Below, piece after piece: positions 42,215-51,058 of a DNA stretch of 64,000 nt. The position numbers and the translations under genes are program-made. Position 1 is the stretch's first letter, and every line of letters starts with the position of its first letter. This DNA is from CAILZL01 sp963748005 (GTDB taxonomy: Bacteria; Pseudomonadota; Gammaproteobacteria; Steroidobacterales; Steroidobacteraceae). The stretch is taken from positions 1-64,000 of the forward strand of contig CAVVHH010000002.1 in assembly GCA_963748005.1 (NCBI GenBank), written 5' to 3'. A model generated the notes under the pieces. The model searched no databases, was not told the origin of the DNA, and saw nothing but the letters and a program-made list of their open reading frames with translations.

Positions 42215-44566
42215 TCAGTTTGAAACTTTGTATTTTTCCGTCCGAGCATCCTGGATCACGCCCTGCCAATTGAGTCCATAGCCAAACCCGTAAGTGTGGC
42301 CTTCCGAATCAAGGTAACTTTGCATGTCATGTGGCACGTCTTCCAGCTGGGCTTCCACAGTCTCCATGTTCGCGGGAATCTGCAGTGGCAACAGGGCACT
42401 GGGCTCATGAGCGCCGGTGAGTGTGTCCAGCACCGCCTGATCCTGAACACCAAACGTCACTACAATGGCATCTGCCAGCTGTTCAAACTCGGCGAACACG
42501 GCAGGATTCTCAACATGCACCGAGACAATGACGGGTTTACCGCGCATTTTCCTGAAGGTGTCCTGCACCAGGGCAAGGTCACTGGCATTGGCAGCGGTTG
42601 ATTTTTTACCCTTGTAACTGCGGTTGGTGAATTTCTCGAATGGATCGCCGCCGGCAATGCTGGGATCGCGAGCCGTTTTTGCCGTGTATTCACGGTACTG
42701 CAAACTGATGGGCACATAGCCATTACCGCCCTTGCCAGCGTCTTCAACGCTGTATCCCGTTCCGGATCTGGCGTTTTCAATAAACACCAGGGCAAAGTCC
42801 GCCTGATCCGGATTGTCTGTCACAGTGAAATATTTTCTGACCCCATCAAGACTGACCGGGTAGTCGAAGCTGGCCGGCGTCGCTGCCACACCAATGCCGG
42901 GAGTCGCAGGCTTGAGCCGCTTGGGTACGTACACTGTCTTGCCCTTTGGCACCGGCAACAAGTGCGCCTTGTTCTTGACCAGAACAATCGACTTCAGCTG
43001 CGCTTCGTAGCCAGCCTTCATGAATTCCGGCTTGCCAATGGTTGTCTTTGAGGCCTCGATATTGAGGTAAGGATTCTCGAACATGCTGGTGCGAAAAATA
43101 TTCTTCAGCAGACGTACGGCAGATTGTTCGAAGCGAGCGCGCATGAATTGTTCGCCGTGTTCTTTGACGCCGATTGCGTAGGCTTCCAGTACCGGGCCCT
43201 TCTCGTTGTTGCCGCCGAATTGATCCACGCCCGCCATCAGCACTTTGTAATGACGATCGGCAACCGTCTGTGTCTCCATACCCCATGACCTGCCGGAAGC
43301 TTTTTCAACGCCGGTTTCATCGGCAGTGACTCCCCAGTCCGTGCAAATGACCCCGTCGTACTTGTATCGAGCGCGCAGCAGATCATTGATCAGGTATTCA
43401 CTGTAGCCATTGCCGACGTTCTCCTTGTTCGTGGTGTCCTGCCCATAGGAAATGGTGTAGTAAGGCATGACAGCTGCCGCCATGGCGGTCTTGCCCTGCA
43501 ACTTGAAGGCGCCTTCCACAAAGGGTTGCAGATGCGTCTGGAAATTTTTACCGGGATATACCGCGTACTTGCCATAGCCATAGTGCGCATCGCGGCCCGC
43601 TTCACCAGTACCACCCCCCGGCCAGTGCTTGACCATGGCATTCACACTGCCATAGCCCCAACCGTCGGCAATTTCCCGATCACCACTGGATGTCTGGAAA
43701 CCATCAACATAGGCTCGAGCCATGTCGGTTGCCAGATCCGGATCCTCGCCGAAGGTGCCGCTGAAGCGGCTCCAGCGCGGTTCGGTGGCCAGATCAACCT
43801 GTGGCGAGAGCGCAGTCGTGATCCCCAGTGCGCGGTATTCCCGTGCGGCAATGTTGCCGAAGCTTTCCACCAATTCGGGATCAAAAGTTGCAGACATCCC
43901 CAGCGAACTTGGCCACATTGAAATCTGGCCGCCCGCTCCTTCATTGAATTCAGCCGTTGCAACAGTGCCATGTCGGGGATCGGAACTGGTATTCACCGGA
44001 ATGCCCAGACCCAGCCCCTCCACCAGCGCCTGTACATTGTTGTTCCAGCGCGCCGCAACCTCCGGACTCTCAACCGTTGTTATCAACACGTGACGGAGGT
44101 TGTCTTCAGTCAGGAACTGCTTCTGCTGATCAGACAGTTCAAACGGCTGCGCGCCACTCTCAGGAAATGGCTTGCCGTTATAACTGCTGATCGCCGCACC
44201 GCGCGTCATGGCAGGAATTGACTGATGACGACTGTACAGCATCAAACCGGCAATCTGCTCCACCGACATCTTTTTTGCCAGATCCTTCGCGCGCACGTCG
44301 GCCGGCAGTCGCCAGTCTTCGTAGGTATCCAGCCTGCCGTTCTTATTGAGATCCTTGAATGCGAACCGATCCACCGTCAGCACTTTCACGCCTGAAGATG
44401 CTGCATAACCCAGTGTTGCGCCTGCCGGATTCCTGACGATACGGATACCGTCGCTCTCACTCTCGGCCCATTTCGGGCCGCAACCGGACAAGCCAAGCAG
44501 CATCAGGGCAAAAACGAATCCCCGGCTCGTATGGCGAGTCAGCAATACCGATGAAGTCGAAATCAC
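42215..44566 (-). CDS. GH3 beta-glycosidase, lipoprotein
   Basis: A 783-residue GH3 enzyme with a lipobox (GLSGC, Cys29), so it is membrane-anchored in the cell envelope. After the anchor, LNKNGRLDTYEDW resembles a calcium-binding loop. The barrel has DPRHGT, KHWPGGGTGE (Lys313, His314) and the nucleophile Asp410 in VICTDWG. The second domain ends in GYGLNWQG. It starts with GTG at 44566. It is the first gene of a GH3-GH3-LacI operon. The substrate is probably a beta-glucoside or beta-xyloside, but the exact linkage cannot be inferred. Confidence 0.92.
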   Translation of the reverse strand: MISTSSVLLTRHTSRGFVFALMLLGLSGCGPKWAESESDGIRIVRNPAGATLGYAASSGVKVLTVDRFAFKDLNKNGRLDTYEDWRLPADVRAKDLAKKMSVEQIAGLMLYSRHQSIPAMTRGAAISSYNGKPFPESGAQPFELSDQQKQFLTEDNLRHVLITTVESPEVAARWNNNVQALVEGLGLGIPVNTSSDPRHGTVATAEFNEGAGGQISMWPSSLGMSATFDPELVESFGNIAAREYRALGITTALSPQVDLATEPRWSRFSGTFGEDPDLATDMARAYVDGFQTSSGDREIADGWGYGSVNAMVKHWPGGGTGEAGRDAHYGYGKYAVYPGKNFQTHLQPFVEGAFKLQGKTAMAAAVMPYYTISYGQDTTNKENVGNGYSEYLINDLLRARYKYDGVICTDWGVTADETGVEKASGRSWGMETQTVADRHYKVLMAGVDQFGGNNEKGPVLEAYAIGVKEHGEQFMRARFEQSAVRLLKNIFRTSMFENPYLNIEASKTTIGKPEFMKAGYEAQLKSIVLVKNKAHLLPVPKGKTVYVPKRLKPATPGIGVAATPASFDYPVSLDGVRKYFTVTDNPDQADFALVFIENARSGTGYSVEDAGKGGNGYVPISLQYREYTAKTARDPSIAGGDPFEKFTNRSYKGKKSTAANASDLALVQDTFRKMRGKPVIVSVHVENPAVFAEFEQLADAIVVTFGVQDQAVLDTLTGAHEPSALLPLQIPANMETVEAQLEDVPHDMQSYLDSEGHTYGFGYGLNWQGVIQDARTEKYKVSN

Positions 44567-44671
44567 GGGATGCCCTCGAATCCTTCAGAGTTGTTATAGA
44601 GGCCGCGACAACACTGGTCAGGCATCATTTCCCGACCACAGATGTGGCAATACTACCTGTCGATGGGTTTG

Positions 44672-44682
44672 TTGGTCACCAA
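44672..44682. promoter_or_regulatory. Weak candidate operator upstream of the GH3 operon
   Basis: TTGGTCACCAA is an 11-bp palindrome about a central base, lying 106 bp upstream of the GTG start of the first GH3 gene. It could be a site for the adjacent LacI protein. A single occurrence makes this weak. Confidence 0.3.
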
Positions 44683-44724
44683 GTTATCAGCCCCCTGATT
44701 GACGCCGCCCGCCCGACGCCCGGA

Positions 44725-47109
44725 TCACTTGCGCTTGAATGCCTGTGCCAGCGCATCGGCCATCAGGCCGCTGCCGACACTGGCCGCCGGCTCGGGTGCT
44801 CGTGGCGGCTTGCGCTGCTGATCACGATTGCCCTGCGTGCGGTCGTTGCGGAACGAAGCAGGTCGTGCGCCCACCTCACCGGCAGGTTGGCGTGGCGCAC
44901 TGTCATCCAGACGCATGGTAAGCGCAATACGCTTGCGGGCAGCGTCCACTTCCAGCACCTTGACCTTGACCACATCACCCGCCTTCACGACTTCGCGCGG
45001 GTCCTTGATGAACTTGTTCGACATCATCGAGATATGCACCAGTCCGTCCTGATGCACGCCGATATCGACGAAGGCGCCGAAGTTGGTGACATTGGTGATC
45101 ACGCCTTCCAGCACCATGTCCGGCTTGAGATCGGCAATTTCTTCCACACCTTCCCTGAACTCCGCCGTCCTGAACTCAGGACGTGGATCGCGACCCGGTT
45201 TTTCCAGTTCCTTGAGAAGGTCGCGCACTGTCGGCAGGCCGAACTTGTCATCGGTGTACCTGGCGGCATTCACGGCCTTGAGCACGCCGGCATCACCCAT
45301 CACCTGTCGCATCGACTTTTGCAGATCGGCCAGAATCCGTTCAACAACGGGATAGGCTTCCGGATGCACTGCCGAAGCATCCAGCGGGTTGTCGCCATCG
45401 ACCACGCGCAGGAAGCCGGCGGCCTGTTCAAATGTCTTGGCGCCCAGGCGCGGTACTTTCAGCAGTTCCGCACGTGACTTGAAGGCACCATTCTGATTGC
45501 GGAAATTCACCACGTTCTCGGCAATGGAGGCCGACAGGCCCGAGATGCGCGCCAGCAGTGCCGGCGATGCGGTATTTACATCCACGCCCACCGCGTTCAC
45601 GCAGTCCTCCACCACAGCATCCAGCGAACGCGCCAGCCTGGTCTGGCTGACATCGTGCTGATACTGACCCACACCAATCGACTTGGGGTCGATCTTCACC
45701 AGCTCGGCCAGCGGATCCTGCAAACGGCGCGCAATTGACACGGCACCGCGCAAGCTGACATCAAGTTCAGGCAATTCTTTGGAGGCCAGCTCCGACGCGG
45801 AGTACACAGACGCGCCCGCTTCCGACACCACCAGCTTGGTGAGCTTCAGATCCGGCAGCTTCTTGATGAGCTCGGCGGCAAGCTTGTCGGTTTCGCGCGA
45901 GGCGGTGCCATTGCCGATACTGATCAGGCTGACCTTGTGCTTGATGATCAGCAATGCCAGTGCGTGCAGCGCACCATCCCAATCATTGCGTGGTTGATGC
46001 GGATACACCGTATTCGTATCCAGCACCTTGCCAGTGCTGTCCACCACCGCCACTTTCACGCCGGTGCGAATACCGGGATCAAGCCCCATGGTGACATGCT
46101 GGCCCGCAGGCGCGGCCAGCAACAAATCATGCAGATTGCGGGCGAACACGCGAATGGCTTCTTCCTCGGCGCTTTCGCGCAAGGCGGTGAACAATTCGCT
46201 TTCGATCTGCCAGGACACTTTCACCTGCCAGGTCCAGCGCACCGTCTGCGCCAGCCAGGCATCTGCGGCGTGACCCTGATCATTGATGCCGAAACGCGCG
46301 GCGATTTTGCGTTCGCAGGCATGCACAGTGGTCGACTTGGCATCCTCGGTCAGCTCTTCGGGCAATTTCAGCGCCAGACGCAGCACTTCCTCGGTGCGGC
46401 CACGGAACAAGGCGAGTGCGCGATGCGAGGGAATGTTCCTGATCGCTTCGCTGTAGTCGAAATAGTCGCGGAACTTGGCGCCTTCCATTTCCTTGCCTTC
46501 TGCAAGCCTGGACACCATCACGCCGTTCTGTTGCATGTGCTCGCGCAGGTTGCCCAGCAAGGTCGCGTCTTCGGCAAACTGTTCCATCAGAATCTGGCGT
46601 GCGCCCTCGAGCGCCGCTTTTGCATCCGGCACACCGGGGTTCTTGTCGCCCAGATCATTGGTGAACTCGGGCTTCAGATATTTGGCCGCTTCGACTTCCG
46701 GGCTCAGCGTTGGGTCAGTCAGCAAGCTGTTCGCCAGCACATCCAGACCCGCTTCGCGCGCAATCTGCGCCTTGGTGCGACGTTTGGGCTTGTAGGGCAG
46801 GTACAAATCTTCCAGTGTCTGTTTGGTCTCAGCGGACTCGATGCTGGCCTTCAGTTCAAGTGTGAGTTTGCCCTGCTCATCAATACTTTTCAGGATGGCG
46901 GTACGACGCTCTTCCAGTTCGCGCAGGTACAGCAGGCGCTCCTGCAGATTGCGCAACTGCGTGTCGTCCAGACCATCGGTAACTTCCTTGCGATATCGCG
47001 CAATGAACGGCACGGTAGCGCCTTCATCCAGCAACCCGACGGCGGCAATCACTTGTGCAGGCTTTACGGACAGTTCTTTGGCGATACGCGCTTCAATCGA
47101 GGGCAGCAT
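44725..47109 (-). CDS. tex: Tex, S1-domain RNA-binding transcription accessory protein
   Basis: A 794-residue conserved cytoplasmic protein that binds nucleic acid and the transcription machinery. The N-terminal helical domains (VPFIARYRKEVTDGLDD, about 34-50) are followed by a YqgF-like fold (MGLDPGIRTGVKVAVVD, about 345), a helix-hairpin-helix part (VGVDVNTASPALLARISGL, about 510) and an S1 domain near 640-715 (GVITNVTNFGAFVDIGVHQD). Length and order match Tex (about 770-800). The tail is Pro/Arg-rich. It is alone on the minus strand after the GH3 operon. Confidence 0.96.
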   Translation of the reverse strand: MLPSIEARIAKELSVKPAQVIAAVGLLDEGATVPFIARYRKEVTDGLDDTQLRNLQERLLYLRELEERRTAILKSIDEQGKLTLELKASIESAETKQTLEDLYLPYKPKRRTKAQIAREAGLDVLANSLLTDPTLSPEVEAAKYLKPEFTNDLGDKNPGVPDAKAALEGARQILMEQFAEDATLLGNLREHMQQNGVMVSRLAEGKEMEGAKFRDYFDYSEAIRNIPSHRALALFRGRTEEVLRLALKLPEELTEDAKSTTVHACERKIAARFGINDQGHAADAWLAQTVRWTWQVKVSWQIESELFTALRESAEEEAIRVFARNLHDLLLAAPAGQHVTMGLDPGIRTGVKVAVVDSTGKVLDTNTVYPHQPRNDWDGALHALALLIIKHKVSLISIGNGTASRETDKLAAELIKKLPDLKLTKLVVSEAGASVYSASELASKELPELDVSLRGAVSIARRLQDPLAELVKIDPKSIGVGQYQHDVSQTRLARSLDAVVEDCVNAVGVDVNTASPALLARISGLSASIAENVVNFRNQNGAFKSRAELLKVPRLGAKTFEQAAGFLRVVDGDNPLDASAVHPEAYPVVERILADLQKSMRQVMGDAGVLKAVNAARYTDDKFGLPTVRDLLKELEKPGRDPRPEFRTAEFREGVEEIADLKPDMVLEGVITNVTNFGAFVDIGVHQDGLVHISMMSNKFIKDPREVVKAGDVVKVKVLEVDAARKRIALTMRLDDSAPRQPAGEVGARPASFRNDRTQGNRDQQRKPPRAPEPAASVGSGLMADALAQAFKRK

Positions 47110-47200
47110 GACAACCTGGGAGATGAATAGACCGGGCGCGCACTATGCAGAAAGCAAACATCGCCAACAAGACTTGCAATCCCGGAAATCCTGGACGTAG

Positions 47201-47254
47201 GGGCAGGTATAAACCTGCCCTCCTGATGATCAGGAAAGACGGGTTACAAACCCG
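47201..47254. repeat. Cluster of three short hairpins between the cyclase and tex genes
   Basis: GGGCAGGTATAAACCTGCCC (47201-47220), TCCTGATGATCAGGA (47221-47235) and CGGGTTACAAACCCG (47240-47254) are three back-to-back palindromes. They begin 18 bp past the cyclase stop codon and probably end its transcription. The first resembles the hairpin at 61958. Confidence 0.7.
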
Positions 47255-47272
47255 CCACTGCAGCACCCATCG

Positions 47273-48376
47273 TCAATGACGCAGATCGATGCGCTGGTTG
47301 GTAGGCACACAGAAAATGTCGATGGGATTGCTGCGACCCCGCAGGGTCAGCGGCGGCAGCGCCAGGATAGGCGTCGATGCATCACCCTGGCTGTCCAGAG
47401 AAAGTTTCAAGGCATTGGAAAACAGTACCTCACCGGCACGGGCACGCTGACTGAGGCGGGCTGCAATGTTCACTGTGTCGCCAATCAGGGTGTAATTCAT
47501 GTATTGCTCGGAGCCCATGTTGCCGGCAATGACCTCACCTTCATTGATGCCAATGCCCAGCCCGGTGTCAATGCCATACCGCCGTTGCCAGTGTGCCGCC
47601 AGCTCATTAAAGCCGGACAACATCTCGCATGCGGCGCGCAGGGCACGAATCCCGCCATCTGTCTGGGCGATGGGCACACCAAAGCCCACCATCAACGAAT
47701 CACCGGCCATATTGAACACCGTACCATCGTAGCGAAACGCCGCCGCGGTCAACGCCGCAAAGAATTCATTCAGCAGTTCGAACACCTGCGCGGGTGCCAG
47801 TTGCTCGGCAATACCGGTGAATCCGCGCATATCAGCAAACATCACCGCAGCACGCGCGCGCGCTCCCGCAGTCAACGTTGCCATATCACCGTCCATCCGG
47901 GCGATGATTTCGTCCGCCAGCTGTGCGGAAACATAGCGACGAAACACCGCACGCAGTTTTTCGTGGCTGTGTTCTGCTGCCTGGGCGCGTTCCGTTATCC
48001 ATTGATTGAAAAACTGGCGCTGCTTCAGAAGTGTCTGCAAGCGCGCCAGAATCTCTGCATGGTTGGTGGTGCGCACGAACACGGCGTCCACGCCGGATTC
48101 ATAGGCCGACTGGCGCCAGATATCGTTGTCGGCCAGCGCCGCCTGGGGCAGAAGCGCCGTCTCAGGCTGCAGGCGCAATTGCCTGCAGACCTCCAGCGTC
48201 TCAATCTGGCTCATATGTGTCACCACCAGCGGACAGATGGCCAGCTGCGGGTGGGTCAACAATTCGGCTGTCGTGCTGACAAAGGTGCACTCCTGCCCCA
48301 ATTGCGTCAGCCAGTTACGAATGCGTTCGCGAGTCGGTTTGCGTACCGCCAGCACCACACAGGGTGTATTTGCCAT
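47273..48376 (-). CDS. Class III nucleotide cyclase with receiver-like N-terminus
   Basis: A 367-residue protein. Residues about 8-118 resemble a receiver domain but lack a clear phosphoacceptor Asp. A linker leads to a class III cyclase domain (about 170-340) with both metal Asp residues, Asp182 (MFADMRGFTG) and Asp226 (NMAGDSLMVGFG), and the transition-state Asn303/Arg307 in GDTVNIAARL. The Lys that usually selects adenine (in the pattern GTVxKxxGD) is Asn223. The cyclic nucleotide made is therefore uncertain. The start at 48376 (MANTPCVVLAVRKPT) is chosen; the frame upstream is leader. It lies between tex and lexA. Confidence 0.88.
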   Translation of the reverse strand: MANTPCVVLAVRKPTRERIRNWLTQLGQECTFVSTTAELLTHPQLAICPLVVTHMSQIETLEVCRQLRLQPETALLPQAALADNDIWRQSAYESGVDAVFVRTTNHAEILARLQTLLKQRQFFNQWITERAQAAEHSHEKLRAVFRRYVSAQLADEIIARMDGDMATLTAGARARAAVMFADMRGFTGIAEQLAPAQVFELLNEFFAALTAAAFRYDGTVFNMAGDSLMVGFGVPIAQTDGGIRALRAACEMLSGFNELAAHWQRRYGIDTGLGIGINEGEVIAGNMGSEQYMNYTLIGDTVNIAARLSQRARAGEVLFSNALKLSLDSQGDASTPILALPPLTLRGRSNPIDIFCVPTNQRIDLRH

Positions 48377-48503
48377 TGCTGAGAAAACTCTGCGCCAGTT
48401 GTTGTCGTTTATTGGTGCCAGAGTTTGGCGCCAGCATGGCGTGCGCGCAAGCAGACATCCCCGCAAACACGTGACTTATGAAATGTGATTCAGCAACAAA
48501 CCG

Positions 48504-49133
48504 TCACTGCAACATCCCGCGCGAGCCGCCGGCCCGCAAAACCCCGACCACCACCCCTTCAATGACCAGCGACTGCTCACGCATATCCACCTTGATAGGC
48601 TCGAAATCTTCGTTCTCCGGCATCAACCACACCGTCGAACCCACCTGCTTGTAGCGCTTGACGGTCACATCCTCATCGAGTCGCGCCACCACCACCTGCC
48701 GGTTGCGTACCTCGGGCGTGCGATGCACCGCCACCAGGTCGCCATCCATGATGCCGATGTTCTTCATGCTCATGCCATGCACCTTGAGCAGGTAGTGCGG
48801 CCGGGGCCGGAACAGCTTGGGATCGATCTGGTAATGCGCCTCGACATTTTCCTGCGCCAGGATAGGTTTGCCCGCAGCCACCCGGCCGATCAGCGGCAGT
48901 CCGGTTTCCTCCCGCAATTCGTCCTTCAGCTGAATACCGCGCGAGGCCCCCGGCAACAATTCCAGAACCCCCTTGCGGGCCATGGCGCGCAAGTGCTCCT
49001 CCGCCGCATTGGCGGACTTGAACTTGAACGCATGGGCGATTTCCGCCCGGGTCGGCGGCATACCCGATTCACCAATGGAATCCTGGATGAAACGCAGAAT
49101 CTGCGACTGACGCGGCGTGAGATCGTCGGACAT
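48504..49133 (-). CDS. lexA: LexA, SOS repressor
   Basis: A 209-residue repressor of the DNA-damage response. The N-terminal winged helix (SDDLTPRQSQILRFIQDSIG) binds SOS boxes. The self-cleavage site Ala87-Gly88 (GRVAAGKP), nucleophile Ser122 (VHGMSMKN) and Lys159 (VTVKRY) are intact. Length is close to E. coli LexA (202). The start at 49133 is fixed by the conserved MSDDLTPRQ. An SOS box lies 65 bp upstream, so it represses itself. Confidence 0.97.
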   Translation of the reverse strand: MSDDLTPRQSQILRFIQDSIGESGMPPTRAEIAHAFKFKSANAAEEHLRAMARKGVLELLPGASRGIQLKDELREETGLPLIGRVAAGKPILAQENVEAHYQIDPKLFRPRPHYLLKVHGMSMKNIGIMDGDLVAVHRTPEVRNRQVVVARLDEDVTVKRYKQVGSTVWLMPENEDFEPIKVDMREQSLVIEGVVVGVLRAGGSRGMLQ

Positions 49134-49197
49134 GGCACAACCCCGGATCGAGAAAGGGAACAAAAGCGGATGCCGTGTCCTTGGCAAAATAAACAGG

Positions 49198-49213
49198 CTG
49201 GCTTTATATACAG
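49198..49213 (-). promoter_or_regulatory. SOS box (LexA operator) before lexA
   Basis: On the minus strand it reads CTGTATATAAAGCCAG, matching the gammaproteobacterial form CTG-N10-CAG. It lies 65 bp upstream of the lexA start codon, in the expected place for autoregulation. Confidence 0.88.
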
Positions 49214-49357
49214 CAAATGGAAAAATATGGCAAAGAATCTTGCGGTGCGTCGCAAGCTGTGGACGACGCAAGAAAGTCACATTGACTTCGGCCCCTGCCT
49301 ATGTCGTGATGTTCAGGAGCCGCAGCTCTGTTGTCTCAACGAAGGAGCACATCAACC

Positions 49358-49597
49358 ATGAAATCACATTTCAAGATCGGGGTTATTGCCACGGTTTTGC
49401 TGACGGCATCGGTCGCAATGGCTGCCACTATGGCGCTGGTTGCCAAGCAGCCAGATCCAAAGGGCGGTGTCCTCTACATATACAGTTACACCTGCAGCAA
49501 CGGCGCCAAGGGTACTTTTTCGGTGTCGGCTGCCAACGATGGCGCCGCACAGAAGCTGGCAGAAAAACAGGCTCGCGTTGTTTGTGAAGAGATCTAG
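49358..49597 (+). CDS. Small secreted protein of unknown function
   Basis: A 79-residue protein with a Sec signal peptide (MKSHFKIGVIATVLLTASVAMA, cut near residue 22). The mature part of about 57 residues has two cysteines (YTCSNGAKG and RVVCEE). A clear ribosome site GAAGGAG (49341-49347) precedes ATG 49358. No family is recognised. It is transcribed towards the pilin operon but separated from it by 271 bp without a gene (49598-49868). The signal peptide and ribosome site support a real gene. Confidence 0.75.
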   Translation: MKSHFKIGVIATVLLTASVAMAATMALVAKQPDPKGGVLYIYSYTCSNGAKGTFSVSAANDGAAQKLAEKQARVVCEEI

Positions 49598-49868
49598 GCT
49601 GCTGACAACCGCAGCCCAGCGCAACGCAACGGTCTCCTCATGTAGGCAAGCAGGTCATTTAAGAACCTGCAATAGGCTGCAAATCACCCGACGCCGCCAT
49701 CCAGCGGCCATTTGCGGAATCAAGCAGTTAAACAGGTGAAACCCGGCAGCGCTACCGAGGTTACGCGACTTGACGAAATCTGCCGGAACGCGCCGCCCGT
49801 CCGGACCTGCACACCGCTAGTCGGCTGTACCCGCCAGAGCCGAAAGCCGCACCTTAAAGTCACGGCCC

Positions 49869-50507
49869 ATGAAACAGGCCAAGCACTTCACCGCCAGGCA
49901 TCGGCAACGCGGCTTCACGATGATCGAGCTGATGATCACGGTGACGCTCGTGGCGGTGCTCGCCAGCATTGCCGCGCCGAGCATGCAGGCCTATGTACGC
50001 AACAGCCGGATAAAGAGCGCCACACAGGAGCTGCTGCGCTCATTACAGACAGCGAGATCCGAAGCGACCAAGCAGCAAGCCAATGTAGTGATGTGTATGT
50101 CGGCGGCCCCCACAGCCAGTACTCCCACCTGCTCCACCGGTTCACCCGCAGGCTGGATCGTATTTGTGGATACCGACAACAACTGGGATCACGCAGCCAC
50201 GGAGTCTCTGCTGGAGGCCCACACCATCAACAGCACCAAGCTGACCATTCGCAGTGACCAGAACGCCAGCGTCAGTTATGCGGGCAGTGGTTTCGTCAAC
50301 AGCACTGGCGGCACAACGACACAATCCATCGTGATTTGCGACAGCCGCGGCAATGTGGATAGCAATGGCGGCACCAGCAGCAGCGCCACTTCAGTTGCTC
50401 GCGGCCTGATCATCTCGCCTGCCACCGGCCGCGCGTATATCACCACAAAGATAGGTGATATCACGACCCGACTGGGACCTACCTACATCAACGCCAGCTG
50501 TCCATGA
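49869..50507 (+). CDS. fimT: Minor pilin FimT/FimU type (GspH-like pseudopilin)
   Basis: A 212-residue type IV pilin-like protein, probably part of the priming tip complex of the pilus. The prepilin peptidase site is RG-FTMIELMITV, with Glu at position +5 of the mature protein (about residue 20) and an N-terminal hydrophobic helix. The rest is a globular GspH-like part with cysteines near residues 77, 88, 160 and at the penultimate position. It is the first gene of the pilus operon and overlaps pilV by 4 bp. Confidence 0.9.
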   Translation: MKQAKHFTARHRQRGFTMIELMITVTLVAVLASIAAPSMQAYVRNSRIKSATQELLRSLQTARSEATKQQANVVMCMSAAPTASTPTCSTGSPAGWIVFVDTDNNWDHAATESLLEAHTINSTKLTIRSDQNASVSYAGSGFVNSTGGTTTQSIVICDSRGNVDSNGGTSSSATSVARGLIISPATGRAYITTKIGDITTRLGPTYINASCP

Positions 50508-51058
50508 CCTTCCATTCTGGCAGGACCCACTCAATGTATGCGCCCACCCACCCTCCGATGACCCGCCCTCGCCACATGCGAGGCCTCAGCCTGGTCGAAG
50601 TGATGGTCGCCCTGGTGGTCATGGCAGTCGGCATGCTGGGCATTGCCGGTCTGTACGTCACCACGCTGCAAGCCAAGACAACCTCCCTGTCACGCATGAA
50701 GGCCGTGAACTTTGCCTATGATCTGGCCGACCGGATACGTGCCAATCCGACGGCAGGCGCAAGCTATGTGCTGGCCTCCAACGGTACGACAACAACCACC
50801 AATTGCTCATCAGCAAACTGCACTCCAGCACAGATCGCTGCTGCCGATCTCGACCAATGGCATGCGGCCGTCACCAGCGCCAGCTCGGGCTTACCGGGCA
50901 CAGTTACGCGCAGCGTTTCGCGCACCGCGGCCACGGCCACCACACCGGAGATGTACACCATCCAGCTCAACTGGTCTGAAATGAACAGTGGCACGCTGAG
51001 CTATTCGCTGCCAGTTCAAATTTGCGACCGCACGGCGACCACCACATGCAGACCGTAA
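50504..51058 (+). CDS. pilV: Type IV pilus minor pilin PilV
   Basis: A 184-residue minor pilin with cleavage site RG-LSLVEVMVALVVMA (Glu at +5). It has a PilV-type globular part with RIRANPTAGASY and four cysteines. It overlaps fimT by 4 bp and runs 13 bp into pilW, showing translational coupling. A start at ATG 50504 gives a long leader (27 residues); ATG 50558 would give a short leader of nine residues and is possible. Confidence 0.92.
   Translation: MTFHSGRTHSMYAPTHPPMTRPRHMRGLSLVEVMVALVVMAVGMLGIAGLYVTTLQAKTTSLSRMKAVNFAYDLADRIRANPTAGASYVLASNGTTTTTNCSSANCTPAQIAAADLDQWHAAVTSASSGLPGTVTRSVSRTAATATTPEMYTIQLNWSEMNSGTLSYSLPVQICDRTATTTCRP

Noticed and set aside
45937..47130. A 397-codon frame opposite tex
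   Set aside because: tex is unmistakable; this frame is its antisense shadow.
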